Assembly (NCBI RefSeq): GCF_030812675.1
Contig: NZ_JAUSTE010000006.1
Span: forward strand, 124,001-188,000
Direction of reading: 5' to 3'
Origin: Sinomonas atrocyanea
GTDB taxonomy: Bacteria > Actinomycetota > Actinomycetes > Actinomycetales > Micrococcaceae
Length of the DNA: 64,000 nucleotides
Shown here: positions 42,512-50,604 of the stretch, piece by piece
Layout: each line of letters starts with the position of its first letter
How positions within the stretch are numbered: position 1 is the first letter of the stretch
Position numbers and translations under genes: made by a program
The notes under the pieces: model-generated
Told to the model about the DNA's origin: nothing
Databases searched by the model: none
Seen by the model: the letters and a program-made list of their open reading frames with translations, nothing else

Positions 42512-43737
42512 CAGCGGCCGCCTTCTCTCGTCGCCTCGGCGTCTGCGTCCGCGAAGCCTGCCTCGTACTGGCGGTGCCACGCGAGTTCCTGCTCCACGAG
42601 CGGGTGGGGCTCGGCATAGACGTTCGCGAACGCGTCCGCCAGGTTGGGCGCGGTGAAGCCGAGGATGTCGGCCCGGGCCTTGGTGGCGAGGGCGTCGCCG
42701 TCCGCGGCGACCTGCTCGAAGAACGCCTCGTCGGCGATCCCCTCGGAGCGCAGGTGCTTCTCGAACCGGACGAGCGGGTCCTTGGCGAGCCAGGCCTGCT
42801 CCTCGTCGCTGAGCCGGTACTTCGTGGGGTCGTCCGCGGTGGTGTGGGCGCCCTGGCGGTAGGTGTACGCCTCGATGAGCACCGGCCCCTTGCCGGAGCG
42901 GGCCCGCTCGAGGGCCCATTGGGTCACCGCGTACACGGCGAGCACGTCGTTGCCGTCCACGCGCACGCCCGGGAAGCCGTAGCCCTTGGCTCGATTGAAG
43001 AGCGGGATCCGGGACTGCACCTCGGCGGGGACGGAGATGGCCCACTGGTTGTTCTGGCAGAAGAAGACCACGGGCGCCTTGAAGCTCGCGGCGAAGACCA
43101 TCGACTCGTGCACGTCCCCCTCGGAGCTCGCACCGTCGCCGAAGTAGGCCACGACGGCCCCGGGGTCGCCCCCCTGCTCGCCGCGGGCCGCGGCCCGGGC
43201 CTGGTCGCGCTGCATGCCCATGGCGTAGCCCACTGCGTGGGGCGTCTGGGCGGCGAGGACGAGCGTGTACAGGTGGAAGCCGGTGGCGCGGGGGTCCCAG
43301 CCGCCGTTCGAGAGGCCACGGAAGAGGCGCAGGAGTTCGGCGAGGTCCACGCCGCGGGTGAGGGCGACCCCGTGCTCGCGGTAGGTCGGGAAGACGTAGT
43401 CCTGGGCCTGGGTGGCCGTGCCGGAGCCGATCTGGGCGCCCTCCTGTCCGCGCAGCGGGACCCAGAGCGCGAGCTGCCCCTGCCGCTGGAGCGCGGTGGC
43501 CTCGGTATCGAAGCGCCGGATCATCGCCATCTGCCGGTACATTCCCAGAAGGGAATCTTTGCTCAGGTCCTTGATGGACTCCGCGAGCTTCGAGTCGGAC
43601 CGGAAGCGCCCGTCCTCGTCGAGGAGCTGGACCATGGCGCCGTGCCCCTCAGCGCCGTCATGGGCGTGGGCCTCGAGCTCCATCGCGAGCTCGTCGGGGA
43701 TGTCGCTGAACTCGGTGGTGGGAAGTTCTACTCCCAT
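42511..43737 (-). CDS. 2-oxoacid dehydrogenase E1 component, alpha subunit
   Basis: A 408-residue thiamine-diphosphate-binding E1-alpha. The ThDP motif is GDGASSEGDVHESMVFA and ends at FFCQNNQWAISVP; MIRRFDTEATALQRQGQ and the phosphorylation-loop region YRQGAHTTADDPTKYR are as in BCKDH/PDH alpha. ATG 43737 follows GAGGAGG. An open frame further upstream is non-coding promoter DNA. First gene of E1a-E1b-E2; no E3 gene is present, so dihydrolipoamide dehydrogenase must come from elsewhere. A 38-bp dyad lies in its promoter. Confidence 0.92.
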   Translation of the reverse strand: MGVELPTTEFSDIPDELAMELEAHAHDGAEGHGAMVQLLDEDGRFRSDSKLAESIKDLSKDSLLGMYRQMAMIRRFDTEATALQRQGQLALWVPLRGQEGAQIGSGTATQAQDYVFPTYREHGVALTRGVDLAELLRLFRGLSNGGWDPRATGFHLYTLVLAAQTPHAVGYAMGMQRDQARAAARGEQGGDPGAVVAYFGDGASSEGDVHESMVFAASFKAPVVFFCQNNQWAISVPAEVQSRIPLFNRAKGYGFPGVRVDGNDVLAVYAVTQWALERARSGKGPVLIEAYTYRQGAHTTADDPTKYRLSDEEQAWLAKDPLVRFEKHLRSEGIADEAFFEQVAADGDALATKARADILGFTAPNLADAFANVYAEPHPLVEQELAWHRQYEAGFADADAEATREGGR

Positions 43738-43795
43738 ACCGCCTCCTCGCCTGCCGTGGGGACCGATCCCGGAGCACCGGGCGGTAGGCCGGCAC

Positions 43796-43833
43796 ATATT
43801 CCCCGTCAGGAATGCATTCTCATGCCGGAATAT
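43796..43833. promoter_or_regulatory. 38-bp compound dyad upstream of the 2-oxoacid dehydrogenase operon
   Basis: Outer arms ATATTCC (43796-43802) and GGAATAT (43827-43833) and the inner palindrome GAATGCATTC (43810-43819) share the same centre at 43814/43815. Twelve of nineteen half-positions are symmetric. Its AT-rich arms stand out in this GC-rich DNA. A dimer-of-dimers regulator of Lrp/AsnC type is one possibility; none is encoded next to it. Confidence 0.6.
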
Positions 43834-43839
43834 AGGGGA

Positions 43840-43876
43840 CGGCCCAGCTGACACTCTACCGAGAGGAGCTGGGCCG
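43840..43876. terminator. Hairpin after the aminotransferase gene
   Basis: Perfect 10-bp arms CGGCCCAGCT (43840-43849) and AGCTGGGCCG (43867-43876) with a 17-nt loop, 18 bp beyond the stop of the minus-strand aminotransferase gene and just before the E1-alpha promoter dyad. Confidence 0.55.
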
Positions 43877-43894
43877 CCGCGAAGTGGAATTCTT

Positions 43895-45049
43895 CTAGGA
43901 AGACTGCGGCACCTTTGTGAATGCCCTACAGAGCTCGAGGAAGCGCGAGTTGGCCTCCGACTCGCCGATGCTCACCCGGACGCCCTCGGTCCCGAAGGCC
44001 CGCACCGAGAGGGCCTGCGCCGCGGCACGCTGGGAGAACTCGGGCGTCGCGTCGCCGAGCGCGAGCCAGACGAAGTTGCCCTGGGCGTCCGGGACGTCCC
44101 AGCCGAGCTCGCGCAGGCCCGCCGTGACACGGTCCCGCTCGTCCACAAGCGTTTGTACCCTTCCTACAACCTCGTCGAAGTGTTCGAGCGAGGCCACGGC
44201 CGCGGCCTCGGCGATCGACGAGACGGCGAAGGGCACGGCCGCGACGCGCAGGTACTGGGTCACCTCCGGGCGCGAGATCGAGTAGCCGACCCGCAGCCCG
44301 GCGAGGCCATGGGCCTTGGAGAACGTCCGCAGCACCACGACGTTCGGGTACTTCCGGTAGAGCTCGATCCCGTCCACGGCCTCCGGATCGCGGACGAACT
44401 CCTGGTAGGCCTCGTCCACCACGATCAGGACGCTGCCCGGGACCGACTCGATGAAGCGCTCCGTCTCGGCGCGGCGCAGGGCCGGACCGGTCGGGTTGTT
44501 GGGGGTGCACAGCAGCACCACCTTGGTCCGCTCGGTGACCGCGGCAGCCATCGCGTCCAGGTCGTGGCGGCCGTCGGCGAGCACTGGCACCTGGACGCTG
44601 CGCGCCCCGGCCAGGCCCACCGAGATGGGATAGGCCTCGAACGAGCGCCACGCGTAGACGACCTCGTCCTGGGTGCCGTCGTCCTGCTGGCCGGCGAAGG
44701 CCGCGAGGATCTGGTTCAGGGCGCCGAGGCTGCCGCCCCCAGTGACGATGTCATCGGCCGGGACGTCCAGGAACCCGGCGAGCGCGGTGCGCAGGCGCGT
44801 GGACACGGCGTCGGGGTAGCGGTTCACCGCCGACTCGTGGGCGATCGCCTCGGCCACCGCGGGAAGCGGGCCGAGCGGGTTCTCGTTGGAGGACAGCTTG
44901 TAGCTCGTGAGGCCTTCCACGGGTGCGGGAGGGCGCCCAGCGGCGTACTTGGGGAGCCGGTCCATGACGGGTCGGGGGGTGACGCCCGTGGTGCCGGCCG
45001 CGACGGCGGCGGCGTCGGTGCCGTCGTGCTCGTTCAGCGGTGAAGTCAT
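43895..45049 (-). CDS. pat: Histidinol-phosphate / aromatic amino acid aminotransferase
   Basis: A 384-residue PLP enzyme of fold type I. It contains YKLSSNENPLGP, NRYPD, the CTPNNPTGP turn, VDEAYQEFV and the PLP lysine in TFSKAHGLAGLRVGYS. This set belongs to the HisC family; the actinobacterial branch outside his operons is called Pat and prefers phenylalanine or tyrosine. There are no his genes nearby, so Pat is more likely. TAGGCT is 7 nt before the ATG, and no Shine-Dalgarno is seen. Divergent from the holin-like gene by 70 bp. Confidence 0.87.
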   Translation of the reverse strand: MTSPLNEHDGTDAAAVAAGTTGVTPRPVMDRLPKYAAGRPPAPVEGLTSYKLSSNENPLGPLPAVAEAIAHESAVNRYPDAVSTRLRTALAGFLDVPADDIVTGGGSLGALNQILAAFAGQQDDGTQDEVVYAWRSFEAYPISVGLAGARSVQVPVLADGRHDLDAMAAAVTERTKVVLLCTPNNPTGPALRRAETERFIESVPGSVLIVVDEAYQEFVRDPEAVDGIELYRKYPNVVVLRTFSKAHGLAGLRVGYSISRPEVTQYLRVAAVPFAVSSIAEAAAVASLEHFDEVVGRVQTLVDERDRVTAGLRELGWDVPDAQGNFVWLALGDATPEFSQRAAAQALSVRAFGTEGVRVSIGESEANSRFLELCRAFTKVPQSS

Positions 45050-45119
45050 GCCCTACAGCCTAGCCGCCGCCCTCCTGACGTGCGCGGCGCGAGGGCCGGG
45101 GCTATGGGAGCATAGGCGC

Positions 45120-45545
45120 ATGATGCGCTTCCTGCTGCACGTCATCGTCAGCGCCCTGGCCCTCTGGGTGGCGGCGTGGGTCCTGCCCGGCATGGACATC
45201 ACCACCACGGCAGCCGCGGGTGCGGCGGCGAATGCGGGGGCCGGCACGGCGAGCAACACGGTGGGGATCGTGCTCGGCTACCTCTTCCTCGGGCTCATCT
45301 TCGGGCTGGTCAACGCGGTGGTGAAGCCGATCGTGAGCTTCCTGTCGCTTCCGGTCACGTGCCTGACCCTGGGCCTGTTCGCGCTCGTGGTCAATGCGGC
45401 GATGCTCGGGCTCACCGCGTGGATCTCGGGCTACACGCCGGTGCACCTCACCCTGGACTCCTTCGTGACCGCACTCCTCGGGGCCATCATCGTCGCCGTC
45501 GTCTCGGCCGTCACCGGCTGGGCCGTGGGCCTGCGGAAGGACTAG
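45120..45545 (+). CDS. Phage-holin-superfamily IV membrane protein (PF04020-type)
   Basis: A 141-residue protein with four membrane helices: RFLLHVIVSALALWVAAWVL, a second around GIVLGYLFLGLIFGLVNAVV, LTLGLFALVVNAAMLGLTAW and TALLGAIIVAVVSAVTGWAV. The KPIVSFLSLPVTCLTLGLF motif is the hallmark of this family, which is widespread in chromosomes and not tied to prophages. Function is unknown. ATG 45120 is the first of two adjacent Met codons. No phage genes are near. Confidence 0.85.
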   Translation: MMRFLLHVIVSALALWVAAWVLPGMDITTTAAAGAAANAGAGTASNTVGIVLGYLFLGLIFGLVNAVVKPIVSFLSLPVTCLTLGLFALVVNAAMLGLTAWISGYTPVHLTLDSFVTALLGAIIVAVVSAVTGWAVGLRKD

Positions 45546-45576
45546 AGGGGCGCGACATCCGCCTCCTCGCGCCGCG

Positions 45577-46968
45577 CTAGCCGGGCCCGGACGACGGCGC
45601 CCGGGGCGCCCACGGGGCCTGGGGCACCTTCGGATCGGTGCCCGTGTAGATGAAGCGTTCGCGCCTGCGCCCGGCCCCGGCGGCCCCCGCCACACCGACC
45701 ACGCCTGTTCCGATGGTCGCGCCCAGCATCAGGGCATAGCCGCGGATGGACGGCTCCTGGGAGGCATCGAGCGCCCGGGCGTCCGCAGCGTAGCGCGTGA
45801 CGTCGTGGGCAGCGATCGGCCCCGAGTCTCCGCCGGCCGGCGGGGTGCGGACCGCCACCACGTTGGGCTGCGGCACCGGCCGCATGCCCGACAGGGACGG
45901 GACCACGTCGTTCTCGTTGGACACGGCCAGGACCGCGACGTCGTCCGGCACCCGGAACCCTGAGGGGACCCCGCCGAGGAGGGTCACCGCGGCCACGGGG
46001 TAGCGGGAGCGGAAGTCCTCGTCCTCGAGGAGGCCGAGGACGTGCAGCGAGCCCTGGCTGTGGGCGTTGAAGACCAAAGAGTCCCCGGCCCCGAGCTTCT
46101 GGTCGGCCAGGGCGTGCTCGATCAGCTGCCGGGCATGGCTGTCGCCGCCGGTCATGCCGTCCAGATTGCCCTCGATGTCGAAGACGCCGCCTCCGGGGTC
46201 GTCCGGGGACCACGACTGGGTGCCCGGGACCGTGACCACCACGGCGGTGGAGCCGTCCCCCCGGGGGATGCGCTCCACGAGGAGCGAGGACGGCGGCACC
46301 GGCGTGCCGTCCTCGAGCGGCGCCGCCCCCTGCGCCTGGCGCAGGCTCTCCCCTGCGTACGCGAAGGTGGAGGCATCTGTACTGCCGGCGGCCACCTCGG
46401 TGCGGGTGACGCCGATCGGGTCCCGGCCGGTGCCCGCCGGCGCCCAGGGAGCTGCCCAGGGGCCGACCAGCGGCAGGGCCGGCATCACGGAGGCTAGTGC
46501 GCGCACGGCCGCCGCGCCGGTCCTGCCGGGTGGCCCGAACGTCCCCGGCGGGATGCCGAGGAGGGAGCCGGGCGAACCGAGGCCTGCCACGAGGGTCCCC
46601 GTGGCCCAGGGGAGGATCCCTGTCCTGGCCGCGGCCCGCCCCTCTGCCGCGAGGTAGCCGGCCTCCGCGGCGGCGACCGCCTCCTTAGCTCCGCGGAGGT
46701 CCAGCGCCGCGCGCATCGTCTGGCCGACGAGCTCGGCGGCGCGGGAGTCGAAGGCGGCAGCAGCCGGGCTGCCGGCGCACGCTCCGCGCCACGCGGCGCC
46801 CCGCGCCGACTCCAGCCGGGCCGCCAGGGCGTCGGCGAAGGACGCCGCGGCAGCGAGGGAGGCTGCGGCCTCCTCGAGCGCCGCGGTGTTCACCCGGAAC
46901 GCCTCTCCGCCGGTGACCGTGAATGTGGACGGATCGCGCGCCGCCCCGCCTGCTCCGTCCCCGCTCAT
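45577..46968 (-). CDS. WXG-motif protein with alpha/beta-hydrolase (esterase/lipase-like) domain
   Basis: A 463-residue protein in two parts. Residues 20-110 are Ala-rich helical with a W-R-G turn (GAAWRGACAGSPAAAAF), like an ESAT-6/WXG100 hairpin. After a Gly/Pro-rich linker the second half has VTVPGTQSW (oxyanion loop), FNAHSQGSLHVLG with the nucleophile Ser of a G/A-H-S-x-G elbow, and SNENDVVPSL with the probable acid Asp; a catalytic His may be in IAAHDVTRY. No signal peptide. Its ATG overlaps the stop of the preceding WXG gene in ATGA. Suggests a type VII-type secreted esterase; no ESX secretion genes are in the window. Confidence 0.7.
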   Translation of the reverse strand: MSGDGAGGAARDPSTFTVTGGEAFRVNTAALEEAAASLAAAASFADALAARLESARGAAWRGACAGSPAAAAFDSRAAELVGQTMRAALDLRGAKEAVAAAEAGYLAAEGRAAARTGILPWATGTLVAGLGSPGSLLGIPPGTFGPPGRTGAAAVRALASVMPALPLVGPWAAPWAPAGTGRDPIGVTRTEVAAGSTDASTFAYAGESLRQAQGAAPLEDGTPVPPSSLLVERIPRGDGSTAVVVTVPGTQSWSPDDPGGGVFDIEGNLDGMTGGDSHARQLIEHALADQKLGAGDSLVFNAHSQGSLHVLGLLEDEDFRSRYPVAAVTLLGGVPSGFRVPDDVAVLAVSNENDVVPSLSGMRPVPQPNVVAVRTPPAGGDSGPIAAHDVTRYAADARALDASQEPSIRGYALMLGATIGTGVVGVAGAAGAGRRRERFIYTGTDPKVPQAPWAPRAPSSGPG

Positions 46969-47504
46969 CGGCAGACCTCTCCGGGACCAGGCGCCGCGGC
47001 CCCGTCCGGGAGACCGCGCGCGAACACGGGCCCCTCCGGCACCGGGAGCCGCAGAACCGGGGCGCGTGAGGGCAGGGGCGCGATGGGGCCTGTCGGTCCG
47101 TCGACGACGAGGCCCCTCGGCGCCGTCCCGACACCGGGGGACACGAGGGGCGAGGCAGCCCCCTGGCAGCCCCCGGCCTCGGACTGCAGGGACGACGCGA
47201 TCAGCGCGAGGCCCGTCAGCGCGGTAGCGATCGCCGCGAGCTGGGCCGTGAGCGAGGCCGCGGTCCCCTTGAAGGCGGCCGCGGCGGGGCCCTCCCAGTC
47301 GGCGGCGCCCGCGCGGGCCACAGCGGCGCGGGCCCCCTCGCACTCCTCGTGGGCGGCGGCGAGCTGGGCCGTCGCGGCCCCGAGCTCCACCTCGTCGTGC
47401 CCGCACGGACCGCCCGGGCCGGACGGCCCGTCGGATCCCGATCCCCCGCCGAGGCCCGAGGCGGACCCCCACCCGCTGAAGCCGCCGCCCGTCGTCCCCG
47501 CCAT
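46965..47504 (-). CDS. WXG100-like small protein
   Basis: A 179-residue protein. After a Gly/Ser-rich, probably disordered start, residues 37-110 form two Ala-rich helices joined by a W-E-G turn (GAADWEGPAAAAFKGTAASL), the WXG100 signature. The C-terminal 60 residues are Pro/Gly-rich. GGGAGG lies 4-5 nt upstream of the ATG. It overlaps the next gene by 4 nt, so the two are made together and likely interact, as WXG100 partners do. Divergent from purB. Confidence 0.65.
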   Translation of the reverse strand: MAGTTGGGFSGWGSASGLGGGSGSDGPSGPGGPCGHDEVELGAATAQLAAAHEECEGARAAVARAGAADWEGPAAAAFKGTAASLTAQLAAIATALTGLALIASSLQSEAGGCQGAASPLVSPGVGTAPRGLVVDGPTGPIAPLPSRAPVLRLPVPEGPVFARGLPDGAAAPGPGEVCR

Positions 47505-47694
47505 GGGCCCTCCCCCGCTTCCGGCGCTCCGCTGGCGCCGCCTGCCACGACGCTAGGCGCGCCGGATCTCCCGAGGCGACCGGCCGGCGTCGTATGTGGA
47601 CAACGCGCCCGGCTCATCGCGGGGGCTGCAGGGGCCCCGCAACCGCTCGTCACGGCCTGCGGGGCGCCGTGCCCGGCATGGAAGAATGGAGGCC

Positions 47695-49137
47695 ATGGCT
47701 GATTCCCCCTCGCGCATCCCGTCCGGACGTCTCTCCCTGGCCGTGGCCGGCGAGGACGCCGGCAGGCCGATCGCCCTCGGGCCGCTCGACGGCCGCTACC
47801 GCCCCGCCGTCGCGCCCCTGGTCGACTACCTGTCCGAGGCCGCCCTGAACCGGGACCGCGTCGCCGTCGAGGTCGAGTGGCTCATCCACCTCACGAAGAA
47901 CTCCGTGCTGCCCGGAGCGGGCCCGCTCACGGCCGAGCAGGAGGCCGGGCTGCGGGCGATCGTCACCGAGTTCGACGCCGCCTCCGTGTCCGAGCTGGCC
48001 GAGATCGAGGCCGTCACGGTCCACGACGTCAAGGCCGTCGAGTACTATATCGGCCGCCGCCTCGAGGGCCTCGGCATCAAGGACCTGACCCCGATGGTGC
48101 ACTTCGGCTGCACCTCGGAGGACATCAACAACCTCTCCTACGCCCTCGGGATCAAGGGCGCCGTGGAGGACGTCTGGCTGCCGGCCGCCCGCGCCCTCGT
48201 GGAGCAGGTCGCGCAGATGGCGAGGGCCAACCGCGACGTGCCGATGCTCTCGCGCACCCACGGCCAGCCCGCCACGCCCACGTCCCTGGGCAAGGAGCTC
48301 GCGGTGGTCGCCCACCGGCTCACCCGCCAGCTCGACCGCGTTGCCCGCACCGAGTACCTGGGCAAGATCAACGGCGCGACCGGCACCTACGCCGCGCACT
48401 ACGCCTCCGTGCCCGGCGCGGACTGGCAGCAGGTCTCCCGGACCTTCGTGGAGGGGCTCGGCCTCACCTGGAACCCGCTGACCACGCAGATCGAGAGCCA
48501 CGACTGGCAGGCCGAGCTGTACGCGGACATGGCCCGCTTCAACCGGATCCTGCACAACGTGTGCACGGACATCTGGAGCTACATCTCGATCGGCTACTTC
48601 ATCCAGATCCCGGTTGCCGGCGCCACCGGCTCCTCGACGATGCCCCACAAGGTGAACCCGATCCGCTTCGAGAACGCCGAGGCGAACCTCGAGATCTCCT
48701 CGGCGCTGCTCGACACCCTCGGCGCGACGCTCGTGACCTCGCGCTGGCAGCGCGACCTGACCGACTCGTCCTCGCAGCGCAACATCGGGGTGGCGTTCGG
48801 CCACTCCCTGCTGGCGATCTCGAACGTGGCCAAGGGCCTCGAGCGGCTCGACGTCGCCGAGGACGTGCTCGCCGCCGACCTCGACACGAACTGGGAGGTC
48901 CTCGCCGAGGCCATCCAGATGGTGATGCGCGCCGAGGCGATCGCCGGGGTCCCCGGAATGGACAACCCCTACGAGCGGCTCAAGGACCTCACCCGCGGCC
49001 ACCGCGTGGACGCCGCACGCATGAAGGAGTTCGTCTCCGGCCTGGGCCTCTCCGCGGACGCCGAGGCGCGCCTGCTGGCCCTCACCCCCGCCACGTACAA
49101 CGGGGTCGCGGGCCGGCTCGTCGACCACCTCGGCTAG
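47695..49137 (+). CDS. purB: Adenylosuccinate lyase
   Basis: A 480-residue lyase of the fumarase/aspartase superfamily, acting twice in purine synthesis (SAICAR and adenylosuccinate cleavage). ALGPLDGRYRPAV opens the core; HFGCTSEDINNLSYAL and SRTHGQPATPTSLGKEL follow, and the family signature with the flexible catalytic Ser loop is GSSTMPHKVNPIRFE. It belongs to the E. coli-type subgroup. The start is taken at ATG 47695; an ATG 9 nt upstream is possible. A wobble-rich hairpin follows the stop. Confidence 0.95.
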   Translation: MADSPSRIPSGRLSLAVAGEDAGRPIALGPLDGRYRPAVAPLVDYLSEAALNRDRVAVEVEWLIHLTKNSVLPGAGPLTAEQEAGLRAIVTEFDAASVSELAEIEAVTVHDVKAVEYYIGRRLEGLGIKDLTPMVHFGCTSEDINNLSYALGIKGAVEDVWLPAARALVEQVAQMARANRDVPMLSRTHGQPATPTSLGKELAVVAHRLTRQLDRVARTEYLGKINGATGTYAAHYASVPGADWQQVSRTFVEGLGLTWNPLTTQIESHDWQAELYADMARFNRILHNVCTDIWSYISIGYFIQIPVAGATGSSTMPHKVNPIRFENAEANLEISSALLDTLGATLVTSRWQRDLTDSSSQRNIGVAFGHSLLAISNVAKGLERLDVAEDVLAADLDTNWEVLAEAIQMVMRAEAIAGVPGMDNPYERLKDLTRGHRVDAARMKEFVSGLGLSADAEARLLALTPATYNGVAGRLVDHLG

Positions 49138-49157
49138 GCTCGCGCCCGCTCCGCGCA

Positions 49158-49197
49158 CGACGGCGCGCCGGCACCCTGGGGTGTCGGCGCGTCGTCG
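49158..49197 (+). terminator. Terminator hairpin after purB
   Basis: Arms CGACGGCGCGCCGGCAC (49158-49174) and GTGTCGGCGCGTCGTCG (49181-49197) pair throughout when G-U pairs are allowed. It starts 21 bp after the purB stop and contains part of a dispersed 17-bp repeat (49153-49169). Confidence 0.6.
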
Positions 49198-49225
49198 GCG
49201 TCTGTGGGGCTAGGCGGCTCCCGGC

Positions 49226-50293
49226 CTAGTCGTTCGGGCGGGCGAGGCCCTGCCGCAGCTCGCGCGCCTTGCGGATGTCCTCCTGGGCGACCTTCTGCTT
49301 CTTCTCGATCTGGGCGGTGTCCTTCGGGGGCAGCTGGATCGACTCCTCCGCCCCGATCCCGGCCTGGAGCTCGCGGCCGCGCTCGGTCTCGGCGTCGAAC
49401 TCGGCGCCGAAGAGCAGCGACATGTTCACGAGCCAGAGCCACAGCAGCAGGATGATGACGCTGCCGAGCGCCCCGTAGGTCTTGTTGTAGTGGCCGAAGT
49501 TGGCCACGTAGAACCCGAAGCCCGCGGTCGTCACGGCCAGCACGAGCAGGGCGATGAGCGAGCCTGTGGTCACCCAGCGGAACTTGGGCTGCTTCACGTT
49601 GGGGGTGAAGTAGTAGAGGGTCGCGATGAGGACGATCACGAGGGCCAGCAGGACAGGCCACTTCGCGATGTTCCAGACCATGACGGCCACGTCGCCGAGC
49701 CCGATCTTGTTGCCCACGGCCTCGGCGATGGGCCCGCTCAGCACCAGCATGGCCGAGACGATCGCCACGAGGATGACCGACGCGATGGTCACGGCGAGCA
49801 TGGTGCCGCGGAGCCGCACGAAGCCCCGGCCCTCCCCGACCTCATAGATGCGGTTCATGGCCCGTCCGAATGCGCCGACGTAGCCGGACGCGGACCAGAG
49901 GGCGCCGAGGATGCCGCCGATGAGGGCGAGGCCGGCGGCGGGGCTCTTCACGAGTTCCTCGACCGGGCCGCGGACGGTGTCCGCCGCGGCGCCCGGGGCC
50001 ACGGATTGGACGATGTCCATCATCCCGTTCACGGTCGTCTCCGCTTGGCCGAAGAGCCCGAGGATCGAGACGAGGGCAAGGAGGGCCGGGAACAGGGAGA
50101 GCACCGCGTAGTACGTCAGCGACGCCGCGAGGTCGGGGCAGGCGTCGTTGCTGAATTCGCGGAAGGTCTTGAGGGCGATGTACTTCCAGGAAGGCTTGGT
50201 GACGTCGCGGATGCGTTCCGGCTTCACGTCGTCGTCGGGCGCCGGAGCGGACGACTCCTTCTGCGCGGTCTGGGCAGCGTTCTGGTCGGTCAT
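49226..50293 (-). CDS. YihY/BrkB-family membrane protein
   Basis: A 355-residue protein with six membrane helices. Family stretches: ACPDLAASLTYYAVLSLFPALLAL is interrupted by the classical YY-x-x-L-S-x-F-P pattern; SASGYVGAFGRAMNRIYE and RGTMLAVTIASVILVAI follow, then FTPNVKQPKFRWVTTGSLIA and the last helices with YNKTYGALGSVIILLLWLW. Once misnamed ribonuclease BN; probably a lipid or small-molecule transporter. The N-terminus (residues 1-25) and the Lys/Glu-rich C-terminus are cytoplasmic. GGAG is 5-6 nt from the ATG. Confidence 0.9.
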   Translation of the reverse strand: MTDQNAAQTAQKESSAPAPDDDVKPERIRDVTKPSWKYIALKTFREFSNDACPDLAASLTYYAVLSLFPALLALVSILGLFGQAETTVNGMMDIVQSVAPGAAADTVRGPVEELVKSPAAGLALIGGILGALWSASGYVGAFGRAMNRIYEVGEGRGFVRLRGTMLAVTIASVILVAIVSAMLVLSGPIAEAVGNKIGLGDVAVMVWNIAKWPVLLALVIVLIATLYYFTPNVKQPKFRWVTTGSLIALLVLAVTTAGFGFYVANFGHYNKTYGALGSVIILLLWLWLVNMSLLFGAEFDAETERGRELQAGIGAEESIQLPPKDTAQIEKKQKVAQEDIRKARELRQGLARPND

Positions 50294-50387
50294 GCGCGCT
50301 CCTTACCCCGGTGGGCCGGGAAGCAATCGGGCGTCCTGCCCACCGATTTCGTCCCGGCCCACCGGGCGTGTAAAGTAGATCAAGCGC

Positions 50388-50461
50388 CGCGGGGTGGAGC
50401 AGTTCGGTAGCTCGCTGGGCTCATAACCCAGAGGTCGTAGGTTCAAATCCTGCCCCCGCAA
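50388..50461 (+). tRNA. Initiator tRNA-fMet (CAT)
   Basis: The cloverleaf has acceptor 5' strand CGCGGGG and 3' strand CCCCGCA, leaving the C1-A72 mismatch that marks bacterial initiator tRNA. The anticodon stem-loop GGGCTCATAACCC has three consecutive G:C pairs, the other initiator hallmark, with anticodon CAT. T-loop GGTTCAAATCC is present. The 3' CCA is not encoded (ACT follows), so it must be added. A strong terminator lies 7 bp downstream. Confidence 0.97.
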
Positions 50462-50467
50462 CTCGCG

Positions 50468-50503
50468 AAGGCCCCCGGTCCCCACGGACCGGGGGCCTTT
50501 TCC
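50468..50503 (+). terminator. Rho-independent terminator of tRNA-fMet
   Basis: A perfect 14-bp stem (50468-50481 with 50486-50499), loop CCAC, with the run TTTT at 50498-50501 partly in the stem. The clearest intrinsic terminator in the window. Confidence 0.92.
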
Positions 50504-50604
50504 ATGCCTGCCTGCACCCGCCAAGCCTGTGTCTGCGTCGGCCCGGAGGCCTACCATGGGAGGGGCTGCCCCCATCGCGGGACTTCCCTCCTCAGGTGAT
50601 CGGC

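Noticed and set aside
45120-45545. Prophage remnant because of a holin-superfamily protein
   Set aside because: PF04020-type proteins are common chromosomal membrane proteins; no integrase, portal, capsid or attachment site was seen nearby.
50303-50575. A 90-residue minus-strand ORF over the tRNA gene
   Set aside because: It is the antisense of tRNA-fMet and its terminator; the RNA gene explains the sequence.
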